Source of the DNA: Mya arenaria
Lineage: Eukaryota; Mollusca; Bivalvia; Myida; Myidae
Length of the DNA stretch: 64,000 nucleotides
NCBI RefSeq assembly: GCF_026914265.1
Contig: NC_069129.1
Location: 74,718,049 to 74,782,048 of the forward strand
Direction of reading: 5' to 3'
The notes under the pieces are model-generated. The model ran no database searches, had not been told where the DNA came from, and saw nothing but the letters and a program-made list of their open reading frames with translations. Each line of letters begins with the position of its first letter. Positions within the stretch are counted from its first letter, which is position 1. Of this stretch, positions 12,937 to 28,028 are shown in pieces. The position numbers and the translations under genes are program-made.

Positions 12937-14445
12937 AGGCTGTCTGTCAGGCTGTCTGCAAAGCTGTGATAGGACATGGCTCAGTGTTTGTCAATTTGCT
13001 CTACAATGGCATTTGATTAATAGCGGCAATTTGTTCAATGGTGGCCTTTGCGAAACAGGGGCAATTTGCTTAACGGTGGCCTTTGCGAAACAGGGGCATT
13101 CTGCTCAATGGTGGCCTTTGCGAAACAGGGGCAATTTGCTCTACAACGGCAATTGATGAGTAGCTGCATTTTGTTCAATGGTGGCCTTTGCTATAAACAG
13201 GGGCAATTTGCTTAACGGTGGCCTTTTCACCTGCAGAATGAGGCCGCAAATAGGATTTTGGTTGAAACGGGAATATGCAGTCCGGGACTGCATATTCCCG
13301 TTTCGGACTGCATATTCCCGTCAAACTAGGATTAGGGTTAGGGTTAGGGTTAGGGTTAGGGTTAGGGTTAGGGTTAGGGTTAGGGTTAGGGTTAGGGTTA
13401 GGGTTTTGCACGGGAATATGCAGTCCGAAACGGGAATATGCAGTCCCAAACGGGAAAATGCAGATTTAGGCACTTTACAGTTGGCAACCAGCTGCCAATT
13501 GGCAGCCAGTTTACAGTTGGCATCCAGCTGACAATTGGCAGCTGGCAATTGGCAGCCAGTTGACAGTATACAGCCGCTTTGGCAGCCGCCTTGTGAACGG
13601 CTGCCAGCTGGCAATTGGCAGCCAGCTAACAGTTGGCAACCAGCTGTTAACAGCTAACAGTTGGCAGCCAGCTGGCAATTGGCAGCCGGCTGACAATTGG
13701 CAGCTGACAATTGGCAGCCAGTTGACAGTATACAGCCGCTTTGGCAGCCGCCTTGTGAACGGCTGCCAGCTGGCAATTGGCAGCCAGCTAACAGTTGGCA
13801 ACCAGCTGTTAACAGCTAACAGTTGGCAGCCAGCTGGCAATTGGCAGCCGGCTGACAATTGCCAGCTGGCAATTGGCAGCCAGTTGACAGTATACAGCCG
13901 CTTTGGCAGCCGCCTTGTGAACGGCTGCCAGGTGGCAATTGGCAGCCAGCTAACAGTTGGCAACCAGCTGTTAACAGCTAACAGTTGGCAGCCAGCTGGC
14001 AATTGACAGCCAGCTAACAGTTGGCAGCCACTTTAAACTTAGCCATGAAGAGCCTAGCTCGACCTTTGGCAGCCGCCTTGTGAACGGCTGCCAGCTGGCA
14101 ATTGGCAGCCAGCTAACAGTTGGCAACCAGCTGTTAACAGCTAACAGTTGGCAGCCAGCTGGCAATTGACAGCCAGCTAACAGTTGGCAGCCACTTTAAA
14201 CTTAGCCATGAAGAGCCTAGCTCGACCTTTGGCAGCCGCCTTGTGTACGGCTGCCAGCTGGCAATTGGCAGCCAGCTAACAGTTGGAAGCCAGCTGGCAG
14301 CCTGTTAACAGCTAACAGTTGGCAGCCAGCTGGCAATTGACAGCCAGCTAACAGTTGGCAGGCAGGCAATTTATTTTAAAAGCAAAATACACCTAGGGTT
14401 AGGCTAGGGTTACGGACATAGATTTTATAAAAAAATAAAAGTGCA
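12710..14445 (+). repeat. Satellite unit F8, subtype shared with F4
   Basis: 1,736 bp, A3-B2, telomeric tract 13329-13406, with the ATTTGATTAATAGCGG variant near 13012. It is followed by a short unit exactly as F4 is, so units F4-F7 look like one larger repeat that restarts at F8. Confidence 0.9.
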
Positions 14446-14575
14446 TCCAGCGTACATTCCAAAATCATCGTAGGACATTAGTGAACATATTTGTATAGTA
14501 TACTTAACTCATGTTTGGCAAAACAAAAAAAAAAAAAACGATTTTTTTTTAACATGCTTGCCTCCTGTGGTTTAT

Positions 14576-14649
<74 letters not shown>

Positions 14650-15530
14650 AGGCTGTCTGTCAGGCTGTCTGCAAAGCTGTGATAGGACATGGCTCAGTGT
14701 TTGTCAATTTGCTCTACAATGGCATTTGATGAATAGCGGCAATTTGTTCAATGGTGGCCTTTGCGAAACAGGGGCAATTTGCTTAACGGTGGCCTTTGCG
14801 AAACAGGGGCATTCTGCTCAATGGTGGCCTTTGCGAAACAGGGGCAATTTGCTCTACAACGGCAATTGATGAGTAGCTGCATTTTGTTCAATGGTGGCCT
14901 TTGCTATAAACAGGGGCAATTTGCTTAACGGTGGCCTTTTCACCTGCAGCAATTGGCAATTGACAGCCAGCTAACAGTTGGCAGCCACTTTAAACTTAGC
15001 CATGAAGAGCCTAGCTCGACCTTTGGCAGCCGCCTTGTGAACGGCTGCCAGCTGGCAATTGGCAGCCAGCTAACAGTTGGCAACCAGCTGTTAACAGCTA
15101 ACAGTTGGCAGCCAGCTGGCAATTGGCAGCCGGCTGACAATTGCCAGCTGGCAATTGGCAGCCATTGACAGTATACAGCCGCTTTGGCAGCCGCCTTGTG
15201 AACGGCTGCCAGGTGGCAATTGGCAGCCAGCTAACAGTTGGTACCAGCTGTTAACACTAACAGTTGGCAGCCAGCTGGCAATTGACAGCCAGCTAACAGT
15301 TGGCAGCCACTTTAAACTTAGCCATGAAGAGCCTAGCTCGACCTTTGGCAGCCGCCTTGTGAACGGCTGCCAGCTGGCCTTGGCAGCCAGCTAACAGTTG
15401 GCAACCAGCTGTTAACAGCTAACAGTTGGCAGCCAGCTGGCAATTGACAGCCAGCTAACAGTTGGCAGCCACTTTAAACTTAGCCATGAAGAGCCTAGCT
15501 CGACCTTTGGCAGCCGCCTTGTGTACGGCT
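14446..15530 (+). repeat. Satellite unit F9, cut by the assembly gap
   Basis: Short subtype (no telomeric tract, order B-A-B-B) interrupted by the N run. Between about 15160 and 15380 it carries single-base losses against every other copy, such as GCAGCCATTGACAG for GCAGCCAGTTGACAG and CAGCTGGCCTTGGCAG for CAGCTGGCAATTGGCAG. That is typical of low-quality consensus at a contig end. Confidence 0.9.
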
Positions 15531-15630
15531 NNNNNNNNNNNNNNNNNNNNNNNNNNNNNNNNNNNNNNNNNNNNNNNNNNNNNNNNNNNNNNNNNNNNNN
15601 NNNNNNNNNNNNNNNNNNNNNNNNNNNNNN
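15531..15630. other. Assembly gap of exactly 100 N
   Basis: One hundred unknown bases. A round 100 is a usual placeholder for a gap of unknown size in scaffolding. The satellite switches orientation across it, so neither the true distance nor the adjacency can be taken from this window. Confidence 0.99.
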
Positions 15631-15819
15631 AAATTGCCCCTGTTTCGCAAAGGCCACCATTGAGCAGAATGCCCCTGTTTCGCAAAGGCCACCGTTAAGC
15701 AAATTGCCCCTGTTTCGCAAAGGCCACCATTGAACAAATTGCCGCTATTCATCAAATGCCATTGTAGAGCAAATTGACAAACACTGAGCCATGTCCTATC
15801 ACAGCTTTGCAGACAGCCT

Positions 15820-15850
<31 letters not shown>

Positions 15851-15883
15851 GGACGGACGGACGGACGGACGGACGGACGGACG

Positions 15884-15921
<38 letters not shown>

Positions 15922-15958
15922 ATAAACCACAGGAGGCAAGCATGTTAAAAAAAAAATC

Positions 15959-15994
<36 letters not shown>

Positions 15995-16074
15995 TGTTTT
16001 GCCAAACATGAGTTAAGTATACTATACAAATATGTTCACTAATGTCCTACGATGATTTTGGAATGTACGCTGGA
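15631..16074 (-). repeat. Partial satellite unit R0 beside the gap
   Basis: Holds the leader, poly-A, microsatellite and AAACAGGGG repeats; the remainder is lost in the gap. Its microsatellite has a (GACG)n block at about 15849-15891 inside (GACA)n. Confidence 0.9.
15841..15930 (-). repeat. GACA/GACG microsatellite
   Basis: A (GACA)n run interrupted by about ten GACG repeats. The pure GACA form occurs at the same place in other units, so the GACG block is a local variant that spread to R0, R1 and R4. Confidence 0.9.
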
Positions 16075-17815
16075 TGCACTTTTTTTTTTTATAAAATCTA
16101 TTTCCGTAACCCTAGCCTAACCCTAGGTGTATTTTGCTTTTAAAATAAATTGCCTGCCTGCCAACTGTTAGCTGGCTGTCAATTGCCAGCTGGCTGCCAA
16201 CTGTTAGCTGTTAACAGGCTGCCAGCTGGCTGCCAACTGTTAGCTGGCTGTCAATTGCCAGCTGGCAGCCGTACACAAGGCGGCTGCCAAAGGTCGAGCT
16301 AGGCTCTTCATGGCTAAGTTTAAAGTGGCTGCCAACTGTTAGCTGGCTGTCAATTGCCAGCTGGCTGCCAACTGTTAGCTGTTAACCGCTGGTTGCCAAC
16401 TGTTAGCTGGCTGCCAATTGCCAGCTGGCAGCCGTTCACAAGGCGGCTGCCAAAGCGGCTGTATACTGTCAACTGGCTGCCAATTGCCAGCTGCCAATTG
16501 TCAGCCGGCTGCCAATTGCCAGCTGGCTGCCAACTGTTAGCTGTTAACAGCTGGTTGCCAACTGTTAGCTGGCTGCCAATTGCCAGCTGGCAGACGTTCA
16601 CAAGGCGGCTGCCAAAGCGGCTGTATACTGTCAACTGGCTGCCAATTGCCAGCTGCCAATTGTCAGCCGGCTGCCAATTGCCAGCTGGCTGCCAACTGTT
16701 AGCTGTTAACAGCTGGTTGCCAACTGTTAGCTGGCTGCCAATTGCCAGCTGGCAGCCGTTCACAAGGCGGCTGCCAAAGCGGCTGTATACTGTCAACTGG
16801 CTGCCAATTGCCGGCTGCCAATTGCCAGCTGGCTGCCAACTGTTAGCTGTTAACAGCTGGTTGCCAACTGTTAGCTGGCTGCCAATTGCCAGCTGGCAGA
16901 CGTTCACAAGGCGGCTGCCAAAGCGGCTGTATACTGTCAACTGGCTGCCAATTGCCAGCTGCCAATTGTCAGCCGGCTGCCAATTGCCAGCTGGCTGCCA
17001 ACTGTTAGCTGTTAACAGCTGGTTGCCAACTGTTAGCTGGCTGCCAATTGCCAGCTGGCAGACGTTCACAAGGCGGCTGCCAAAGCGGCTGTATACTGTC
17101 AACTGGCTGCCAATTGCCAGCTGCCAATTGTCAGCCGGCTGACAATTGCCAGCTGGCTGCCAACTGTTAGCTGTTAACAGCTGGTTGCCAACTGTTAGCT
17201 GGCTGCCAATTGCCAGCTGGCAGACGTTCACAAGGCGGCTGCCAAAGCGGCTGTATACTGTCAACTGGCTGCCAATTGCCAGCTGCCAATTGTCAGCTGG
17301 ATGCCAACTGTAAACTGGCTGCCAATTGGCAGCTGGTTGCCAACTGTAAAGTGCCTAAATCTGCATTTTCCCGTTTGGGACTGCATATTCCCGTTTCGGA
17401 CTGCATATTCCCGTGCAAAACCCTAACCCTAATCCTAGTTTGACGGGAATATGCAGTCCGAAACGGGAATATGCAGTCCCGGACTGCACATTCCCGTTTC
17501 AACCAAAATCCTATTTGCGGCCTCATTCTGCAGGTGAAAAGGCCACCGTTAAGCAAATTGCCCCTGTTTATAGCAAAGGCCACCATTGAACAAAATGCAG
17601 CTACTCATCAATTGCCGTTGTAGAGCAAATTGCCCCTGTTTCGCAAAGGCCACCATTGAGCAGAATGCCCCTGTTTCGCAAAGGCCACCGTTAAGCAAAT
17701 TGCCCCTGTTTCGCAAAGGCCACCATTGAACAAATTGCCGCTTTTCATCAAATGCCATTGTAGAGCAAATTGACAAACACTGAGCCATGTCCTATCACAG
17801 CTTTGCAGACAGCCT

Positions 17816-17846
<31 letters not shown>

Positions 17847-17879
17847 GGACGGACGGACGGACGGACGGACGGACGGACG

Positions 17880-17910
<31 letters not shown>

Positions 17911-17950
17911 AGAATAAACCACAGGAGGCAAGCATGTTAAAAAAAAAATC

Positions 17951-17986
<36 letters not shown>

Positions 17987-18066
17987 TGTTTTGCCAAACA
18001 TGAGTTAAGTATACTATACAAATATGTTCACTAATGTCCTACGATGATTTTGGAATGTACGCTGGA
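16075..18066 (-). repeat. Satellite unit R1
   Basis: 1,992 bp with six A monomers and one B (near 16296). The telomeric tract is reduced to two copies (17421-17437). One A-to-A spacing is shortened to about 137 bp (near 16800-16930), and R2 to R7 share this. The microsatellite contains the (GACG)n variant at about 17845-17886. Confidence 0.9.
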
Positions 18067-19807
18067 TGCACTTTTTTTTTTTATAAAATCTATTTCCGTA
18101 ACCCTAGCCTAACCCTAGGTGTATTTTGCTTTTAAAATAAATTGCCTGCCTGCCAACTGTTAGCTGGCTGTCAATTGCCAGCTGGCTGCCAACTGTTAGC
18201 TGTTAACAGGCTGCCAGCTGGCTTCCAACTGTTAGCTGGCTGCCAATTGCCAGCTGGCAGCCGTACACAAGGCGGCTGCCAAAGGTCGAGCTAGGCTCTT
18301 CATGGCTAAGTTTAAAGTGGCTGCCAACTGTTAGCTGGCTGTCAATTGCCAGCTGGCTGCCAACTGTTAGCTGTTAACCGCTGGTTGCCAACTGTTAGCT
18401 GGCTGCCAATTGCCAGCTGGCAGACGTTCACAAGGCGGCTGCCAAAGCGGCTGTATACTGTCAACTGGCTGCCAATTGCCAGCTGCCAATTGTCAGCCGG
18501 CTGCCAATTGCCAGCTGGCTGCCAACTGTTAGCTGTTAACAGCTGGTTGCCAACTGTTAGCTGGCTGCCAATTGCCAGCTGGCAGACGTTTACAAGGCGG
18601 CTGCCAAAGCGGCTGTATACTGTCAACTGGCTGCCAATTGCCAGCTGCCAATTGTCAGCCGGCTGCCAATTGCCAGCTGGCTGCCAACTGTTAGCTGTTA
18701 ACAGCTGGTTGCCAACTGTTAGCTGACTGCCAATTGCCAGCTGGCAGCCGTTCACAAGGCGGCTGCCAAAGCGGCTGTATACTGTCAACTGGCTGCCAAT
18801 TGCCGGCTGCCAATTGCCAGCTGGCTGCCAACTGTTAGCTGTTAACAGCTGGTTGCCAACTGTTAGCTGGCTGCCAATTGCCAGCTGGCAGACGTTCACA
18901 AGGCGGCTGCCAAAGCGGCTGTATACTGTCAACTGGCTGCCAATTGCCAGCTGCCAATTGTCAGCTGGATGCCAATTGCCAGCTGGCTGCCAACTGTTAG
19001 CTGTTAACAGCTGGTTGCCAACTGTTAGCTGGCTGCCAATTGCCAGCTGGCAGACGTTCACAAGGCGGCTGCCAAAGCGGCTGTATACTGTCAACTGGCT
19101 GCCAATTGCCAGCTGCCAATTGTCAGCCGGATGACAATTGCCAGCTGGCTGCCAACTGTTAGCTGTTAACAGCTGGTTGCCAACTGTTAGCTGGCTGCCA
19201 ATTGCCAGCTGGCAGACGTTCACAAGGCGGCTGCCAAAGCGGCTGTATACTGTCAACTGGCTGCCAATTGCCAGCTGCCAATTGTCAGCTGGATGCCAAC
19301 TGTAAACTGGCTGCCAATTGGCAGCTGGTTGCCAACTATAAAGTGCCTAAATCTGCATTTTCCCGTTTCGGACTGCATATTCCCGTTTCGGACTGCATAT
19401 TCCCGTGCAAAACCCTAACCCTAATCCTAGTTTGACGGGAATATGCAGTCCGAAACGGGAATATGCAGTCCCGGACTGCACATTCCCGTTTCAACCAAAA
19501 TCCTATTTGCGGCCTCATTCTGCAGGTGAAAAGGCCACCGTTAAGCAAATTGCCCCTGTTTATAGCAAAGGCCACCATTGAACAAAATGCAGCTACTCAT
19601 CAATTGCCGTTGTAGAGCAAATTGCCCCTGTTTCGCAAAGGCCACCATTGAGCAGAATGCCCCTGTTTCGCAAAGGCCACCGTTAAGCAAATTGCCCCTG
19701 TTTCGCAAAGGCCACCATTGAACAAATTGCCGCTATTCATCAAATGCCATTGTAGAGCAAATTGACAAACACTGAGCCATGTCCTATCACAGCTTTGCAG
19801 ACAGCCT

Positions 19808-19905
<98 letters not shown>

Positions 19906-19942
19906 ATAAACCACAGGAGGCAAGCATGTTAAAAAAAAAATC

Positions 19943-19978
<36 letters not shown>

Positions 19979-20058
19979 TGTTTTGCCAAACATGAGTTAA
20001 GTATACTATACAAATATGTTCACTAATGTCCTACGATGATTTTGGAATGTACGCTGGA
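18067..20058 (-). repeat. Satellite unit R2
   Basis: 1,992 bp, A6-B1, two-copy telomeric tract near 19410-19428. The microsatellite is pure GACA. It carries the GACGTTTACAAGGCGG spelling near 18587, shared with R3 to R7 but absent from R1. Confidence 0.9.
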
Positions 20059-21795
20059 TGCACTTTTTTTTTTTATAAAATCTATTTCCGTAACCCTAGC
20101 CTAACCCTAGGTGTATTTTGCTTTTAAAATAAATTGCCTGCCTGCCAACTGTTAGCTGGCTGTCAATTGCCAGCTGGCTGCCAACTGTTAGCTGTTAACA
20201 GGCTGCCAGCTGGCTTCCAACTGTTAGCTGGCTGCCAATTGCCAGCTGGCAGCCGTACACAAGGCGGCTGCCAAAGGTCGAGCTAGGCTCTTCATGGCTA
20301 AGTTTAAAGTGGCTGCCAACTGTTAGCTGGCTGTCAATTGCCAGCTGGCTGCCAACTGTTAGCTGTTAACCGCTGGTTGCCAACTGTTAGCTGGCTGCCA
20401 ATTGCCAGCTGGCAGACGTTCACAAGGCGGCTGCCAAAGCGGCTGTATACTGTCAACTGGCTGCCAATTGCCAGCTGCCAATTGTCAGCCGGCTGCCAAT
20501 TGCCAGCTGGCTGCCAACTGTTAGCTGTTAACAGCTGGTTGCCAACTGTTAGCTGGCTGCCAATTGCCAGCTGGCAGACGTTTACAAGGCGGCTGCCAAA
20601 GCGGCTGTATACTGTCAACTGGCTGCCAATTGCCAGCTGCCAATTGTCAGCCGGCTGCCAATTGCCAGCTGGCTGCCAACTGTTAGCTGTTAACAGCTGG
20701 TTGCCAACTGTTAGCTGACTGCCAATTGCCAGCTGGCAGCCGTTCACAAGGCGGCTGCCAAAGCGGCTGTATACTGTCAACTGGCTGCCAATTGCCGGCT
20801 GCCAATTGCCAGCTGGCTGCCAACTGTTAGCTGTTAACAGCTGGTTGCCAACTGTTAGCTGGCTGCCAATTGCCAGCTGGCAGACGTTCACAAGGCGGCT
20901 GCCAAAGCGGCTGTATACTGTCAACTGGCTGCCAATTGCCAGCTGCCAATTGTCAGCTGGCTGCCAATTGCCAGCTGCCAACTGTTAGCTGTTAACAGCT
21001 GGTTGCCAACTGTTAGCTGGCTGCCAATTGCCAGCTGGCAGACGTTCACAAGGCGGCTGCCAAAGCGGCTGTATACTGTCAACTGGCTGCCAATTGCCAG
21101 CTGCCAATTGTCAGCTGGATGACAATTGCCAGCTGGCTGCCAACTGTTAGCTGTTAACAGCTGGTTGCCAACTGTTAGCTGGCTGCCAATTGCCAGCTGG
21201 CAGACGTTCACAAGGCGGCTGCCAAAGCGGCTGTATACTGTCAACTGGCTGCCAATTGCCAGCTGCCAATTGTCAGCTGGATGCCAACTGTAAACTGGCT
21301 GCCAATTGGCAGCTGGTTGCCAACTATAAAGTGCCTAAATCTGCATTTTCCCGTTTCGGACTGCATATTCCCGTTTCGGACTGCATATTCCCGTGCAAAA
21401 CCCTAACCCTAATCCTAGTTTGACGGGAATATGCAGTCCGAAACGGGAATATGCAGTCCCGGACTGCACATTCCCGTTTCAACCAAAATCCTATTTGCGG
21501 CCTCATTCTGCAGGTGAAAAGGCCACCGTTAAGCAAATTGCCCCTGTTTATAGCAAAGGCCACCATTGAACAAAATGCAGCTACTCATCAATTGCCGTTG
21601 TAGAGCAAATTGCCCCTGTTTCGCAAAGGCCACCATTGAGCAGAATGCCCCTGTTTCGCAAAGGCCACCGTTAAGCAAATTGCCCCTGTTTCGCAAAGGC
21701 CACCATTGAACAAATTGCCGCTATTCATCAAATGCCATTGTAGAGCAAATTGACAAACACTGAGCCATGTCCTATCACAGCTTTGCAGACAGCCT

Positions 21796-21893
<98 letters not shown>

Positions 21894-21930
21894 ATAAACC
21901 ACAGGAGGCAAGCATGTTAAAAAAAAAATC

Positions 21931-21965
<35 letters not shown>

Positions 21966-22045
21966 TGTTTTGCCAAACATGAGTTAAGTATACTATACAA
22001 ATATGTTCACTAATGTCCTACGATGATTTTGGAATGTACGCTGGA
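20059..22045 (-). repeat. Satellite unit R3
   Basis: 1,987 bp, A6-B1, two-copy tract near 21398-21416. One A monomer near 20960-20985 lacks a few bases (CCAGCTGCCAACTG for CCAGCTGGCTGCCAACTG), which breaks the long open frame seen in sister units without any apparent consequence. This fits with the frames being non-coding. Confidence 0.9.
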
Positions 22046-23786
22046 TGCACTTTTTTTTTTTATAAAATCTATTTCCGTAACCCTAGCCTAACCCTAGGTG
22101 TATTTTGCTTTTAAAATAAATTGCCTGCCTGCCAACTGTTAGCTGGCTGTCAATTGCCAGCTGGCTGCCAACTGTTAGCTGTTAACAGGCTGCCAGCTGG
22201 CTGCCAACTGTTAGCTGGCTGCCAATTGCCAGCTGGCAGCCGTACACAAGGCGGCTGCCAAAGGTCGAGCTAGGCTCTTCATGGCTAAGTTTAAAGTGGC
22301 TGCCAACTGTTAGCTGGCTGTCAATTGCCAGCTGGCTGCCAACTGTTAGCTGTTAACCGCTGGTTGCCAACTGTTAGCTGGCTGCCAATTGCCAGCTGGC
22401 AGACGTTCACAAGGCGGCTGCCAAAGCGGCTGTATACTGTCAACTGGCTGCCAATTGCCAGCTGCCAATTGTCAGCCGGCTGCCAATTGCCAGCTGGCTG
22501 CCAACTGTTAGCTGTTAACAGCTGGTTGCCAACTGTTAGCTGGCTGCCAATTGCCAGCTGGCAGACGTTTACAAGGCGGCTGCCAAAGCGGCTGTATACT
22601 GTCAACTGGCTGCCAATTGCCAGCTGCCAATTGTCAGCCGGCTGCCAATTGCCAGCTGGCTGCCAACTGTTAGCTGTTAACAGCTGGTTGCCAACTGTTA
22701 GCTGACTGCCAATTGCCAGCTGGCAGCCGTTCACAAGGCGGCTGCCAAAGCGGCTGTATACTGTCAACTGGCTGCCAATTGCCGGCTGCCAATTGCCAGC
22801 TGGCTGCCAACTGTTAGCTGTTAACAGCTGGTTGCCAACTGTTAGCTGGCTGCCAATTGCCAGCTGGCAGACGTTCACAAGGCGGCTGCCAAAGCGGCTG
22901 TATACTGTCAACTGGCTGCCAATTGCCAGCTGCCAATTGTCAGCTGGATGCCAATTGCCAGCTGGCTGCCAACTGTTAGCTGTTAACAGCTGGTTGCCAA
23001 CTGTTAGCTGGCTGCCAATTGCCAGCTGGCAGACGTTCACAAGGCGGCTGCCAAAGCGGCTGTATACTGTCAACTGGCTGCCAATTGCCAGCTGCCAATT
23101 GTAAGCTGGATGACAATTGCCAGCTGGCTGCCAACTGTTAGCTGTTAACAGCTGGTTGCCAACTGTTAGCTGGCTGCCAATTGCCAGCTGGCAGACGTTC
23201 ACAAGGCGGCTGCCAAAGCGGCTGTATACTGTCAACTGGCTGCCAATTGCCAGCTGCCAATTGTCAGCTGGATGCCAACTGTAAACTGGCTGCCAATTGG
23301 CAGCTGGTTGCCAACTATAAAGTGCCTAAATCTGCATTTTCCCGTTTCGGACTGCATATTCCCGTTTCGGACTGCATATTCCCGTGCAAAACCCTAACCC
23401 TAATCCTAGTTTGACGGGAATATGCAGTCCGAAACGGGAATATGCAGTCCCGGACTGCACATTCCCGTTTCAACCAAAATCCTATTTGCGGCCTCATTCT
23501 GCAGGTGAAAAGGCCACCGTTAAGCAAATTGCCCCTGTTTATAGCAAAGGCCACCATTGAACAAAATGCAGCTACTCATCAATTGCCGTTGTAGAGCAAA
23601 TTGCCCCTGTTTCGCAAAGGCCACCATTGAGCAGAATGCCCCTGTTTCGCAAAGGCCACCGTTAAGCAAATTGCCCCTGTTTCGCAAAGGCCACCATTGA
23701 ACAAATTGCCGCTTTTCATCAAATGCCATTGTAGAGCAAATTGACAAACACTGAGCCATGTCCTATCACAGCTTTGCAGACAGCCT

Positions 23787-23817
<31 letters not shown>

Positions 23818-23850
23818 GGACGGACGGACGGACGGACGGACGGACGGACG

Positions 23851-23888
<38 letters not shown>

Positions 23889-23919
23889 ATAAACCACAGG
23901 AGGCAAGCATGTTAAAAAA

Positions 23920-23962
<43 letters not shown>

Positions 23963-24042
23963 TGTTTTGCCAAACATGAGTTAAGTATACTATACAAATA
24001 TGTTCACTAATGTCCTACGATGATTTTGGAATGTACGCTGGA
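22046..24042 (-). repeat. Satellite unit R4
   Basis: 1,997 bp, A6-B1, two-copy tract near 23390-23407. The microsatellite again has the (GACG)n block (about 23816-23858) seen in R0 and R1. Confidence 0.9.
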
Positions 24043-25783
24043 TGCACTTTTTTTTTTTATAAAATCTATTTCCGTAACCCTAGCCTAACCCTAGGTGTAT
24101 TTTGCTTTTAAAATAAATTGCCTGCCTGCCAACTGTTAGCTGGCTGTCAATTGCCAGCTGGCTGCCAACTGTTAGCTGTTAACAGGCTGCCAGCTGGCTT
24201 CCAACTGTTAGCTGGCTGCCAATTGCCAGCTGGCAGCCGTACACAAGGCGGCTGCCAAAGGTCGAGCTAGGCTCTTCATGGCTAAGTTTAAAGTGGCTGC
24301 CAACTGTTAGCTGGCTGTCAATTGCCAGCTGGCTGCCAACTGTTAGCTGTTAACCGCTGGTTGCCAACTGTTAGCTGGCTGCCAATTGCCAGCTGGCAGA
24401 CGTTCACAAGGCGGCTGCCAAAGCGGCTGTATACTGTCAACTGGCTGCCAATTGCCAGCTGCCAATTGTCAGCCGGCTGCCAATTGCCAGCTGGCTGCCA
24501 ACTGTTAGCTGTTAACAGCTGGTTGCCAACTGTTAGCTGGCTGCCAATTGCCAGCTGGCAGACGTTTACAAGGCGGCTGCCAAAGCGGCTGTATACTGTC
24601 AACTGGCTGCCAATTGCCAGCTGCCAATTGTCAGCCGGCTGCCAATTGCCAGCTGGCTGCCAACTGTTAGCTGTTAACAGCTGGTTGCCAACTGTTAGCT
24701 GACTGCCAATTGCCAGCTGGCAGCCGTTCACAAGGCGGCTGCCAAAGCGGCTGTATACTGTCAACTGGCTGCCAATTGCCGGCTGCCAATTGCCAGCTGG
24801 CTGCCAACTGTTAGCTGTTAACAGCTGGTTGCCAACTGTTAGCTGGCTGCCAATTGCCAGCTGGCAGACGTTCACAAGGCGGCTGCCAAAGCGGCTGTAT
24901 ACTGTCAACTGGCTGCCAATTGCCAGCTGCCAATTGTCAGCTGGCTGCCAATTGCCAGCTGGCTGCCAACTGTTAGCTGTTAACAGCTGGTTGCCAACTG
25001 TTAGCTGGCTGCCAATTGCCAGCTGGCAGACGTTCACAAGGCGGCTGCCAAAGCGGCTGTATACTGTCAACTGGCTGCCAATTGCCAGCTGGCAATTGGC
25101 AGCCGGGTGACAATTGGCAGCTGGCTGCCAACTGTTAGCTGTTAACAGCTGGTTGCCAACTGTTAGCTGGCTGCCAATTGCCAGCTGGCAGACGTTCACA
25201 AGGCGGCTGCCAAAGCGGCTGTATACTGTCAACTGGCTGCCAATTGCCAGCTGCCAATTGTCAGCTGGATGCCAACTGTAAACTGGCTGCCAATTGGCAG
25301 CTGGTTGCCAACTATAAAGTGCCTAAATCTGCATTTTCCCGTTTCGGACTGCATATTCCCGTTTCGGACTGCATATTCCCGTGCAAAACCCTAACCCTAA
25401 TCCTAGTTTGACGGGAATATGCAGTCCGAAACGGGAATATGCAGTCCCGGACTGCACATTCCCGTTTCAACCAAAATCCTATTTGCGGCCTCATTCTGCA
25501 GGTGAAAAGGCCACCGTTAAGCAAATTGCCCCTGTTTATAGCAAAGGCCACCATTGAACAAAATGCAGCTACTCATCAATTGCCGTTGTAGAGCAAATTG
25601 CCCCTGTTTCGCAAAGGCCACCATTGAGCAGAATGCCCCTGTTTCGCAAAGGCCACCGTTAAGCAAATTGCCCCTGTTTCGCAAAGGCCACCATTGAACA
25701 AATTGCCGCTTTTCATCAAATGCCATTGTAGAGCAAATTGACAAACACTGAGCCATGTCCTATCACAGCTTTGCAGACAGCCT

Positions 25784-25881
<98 letters not shown>

Positions 25882-25918
25882 ATAAACCACAGGAGGCAAG
25901 CATGTTAAAAAAAAAATC

Positions 25919-25953
<35 letters not shown>

Positions 25954-26033
25954 TGTTTTGCCAAACATGAGTTAAGTATACTATACAAATATGTTCACTA
26001 ATGTCCTACGATGATTTTGGAATGTACGCTGGA
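24043..26033 (-). repeat. Satellite unit R5
   Basis: 1,991 bp, A6-B1, two-copy tract near 25388-25403, pure GACA microsatellite. The sixth A monomer is flanked by CAATTGGCAGCCGGGTGACA near 25093, a conversion-like patch shared in part with R7 (near 29080) but not with R6. Confidence 0.9.

Positions 26034-28028
<1,995 letters not shown>

Larger units (their letters stand above)
1..15530 (+). repeat. Composite subtelomere-like satellite array, forward half
   Basis: Nine head-to-tail units in plus orientation, running in from the left edge and ending at an assembly gap. Each unit has a unique leader (TCCAGCGTACATTCC...), a poly-A run followed by CGATTTTTTT, a CTGT microsatellite, short repeats built on GCGAAACAGGGGCAATTTGC, usually a GGGAATATGCAGTCC module around a TTAGGG tract, then ~162-bp palindrome-rich monomers, then GGGTTAGGCTAGGGTTACGG. 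Long open frames occur on both strands only because 162 is a multiple of three and the monomer happens to lack stops. They are not genes. The TTAGGG tracts inside each unit suggest a subtelomeric origin, which is inference. Confidence 0.95.

Noticed and set aside
15799-16029. Cys-Leu-Ser-Val or Thr-Asp-Arg-Gln repeat proteins
   Set aside because: Translations of the CTGT/GACA microsatellite with the adjoining poly-A.
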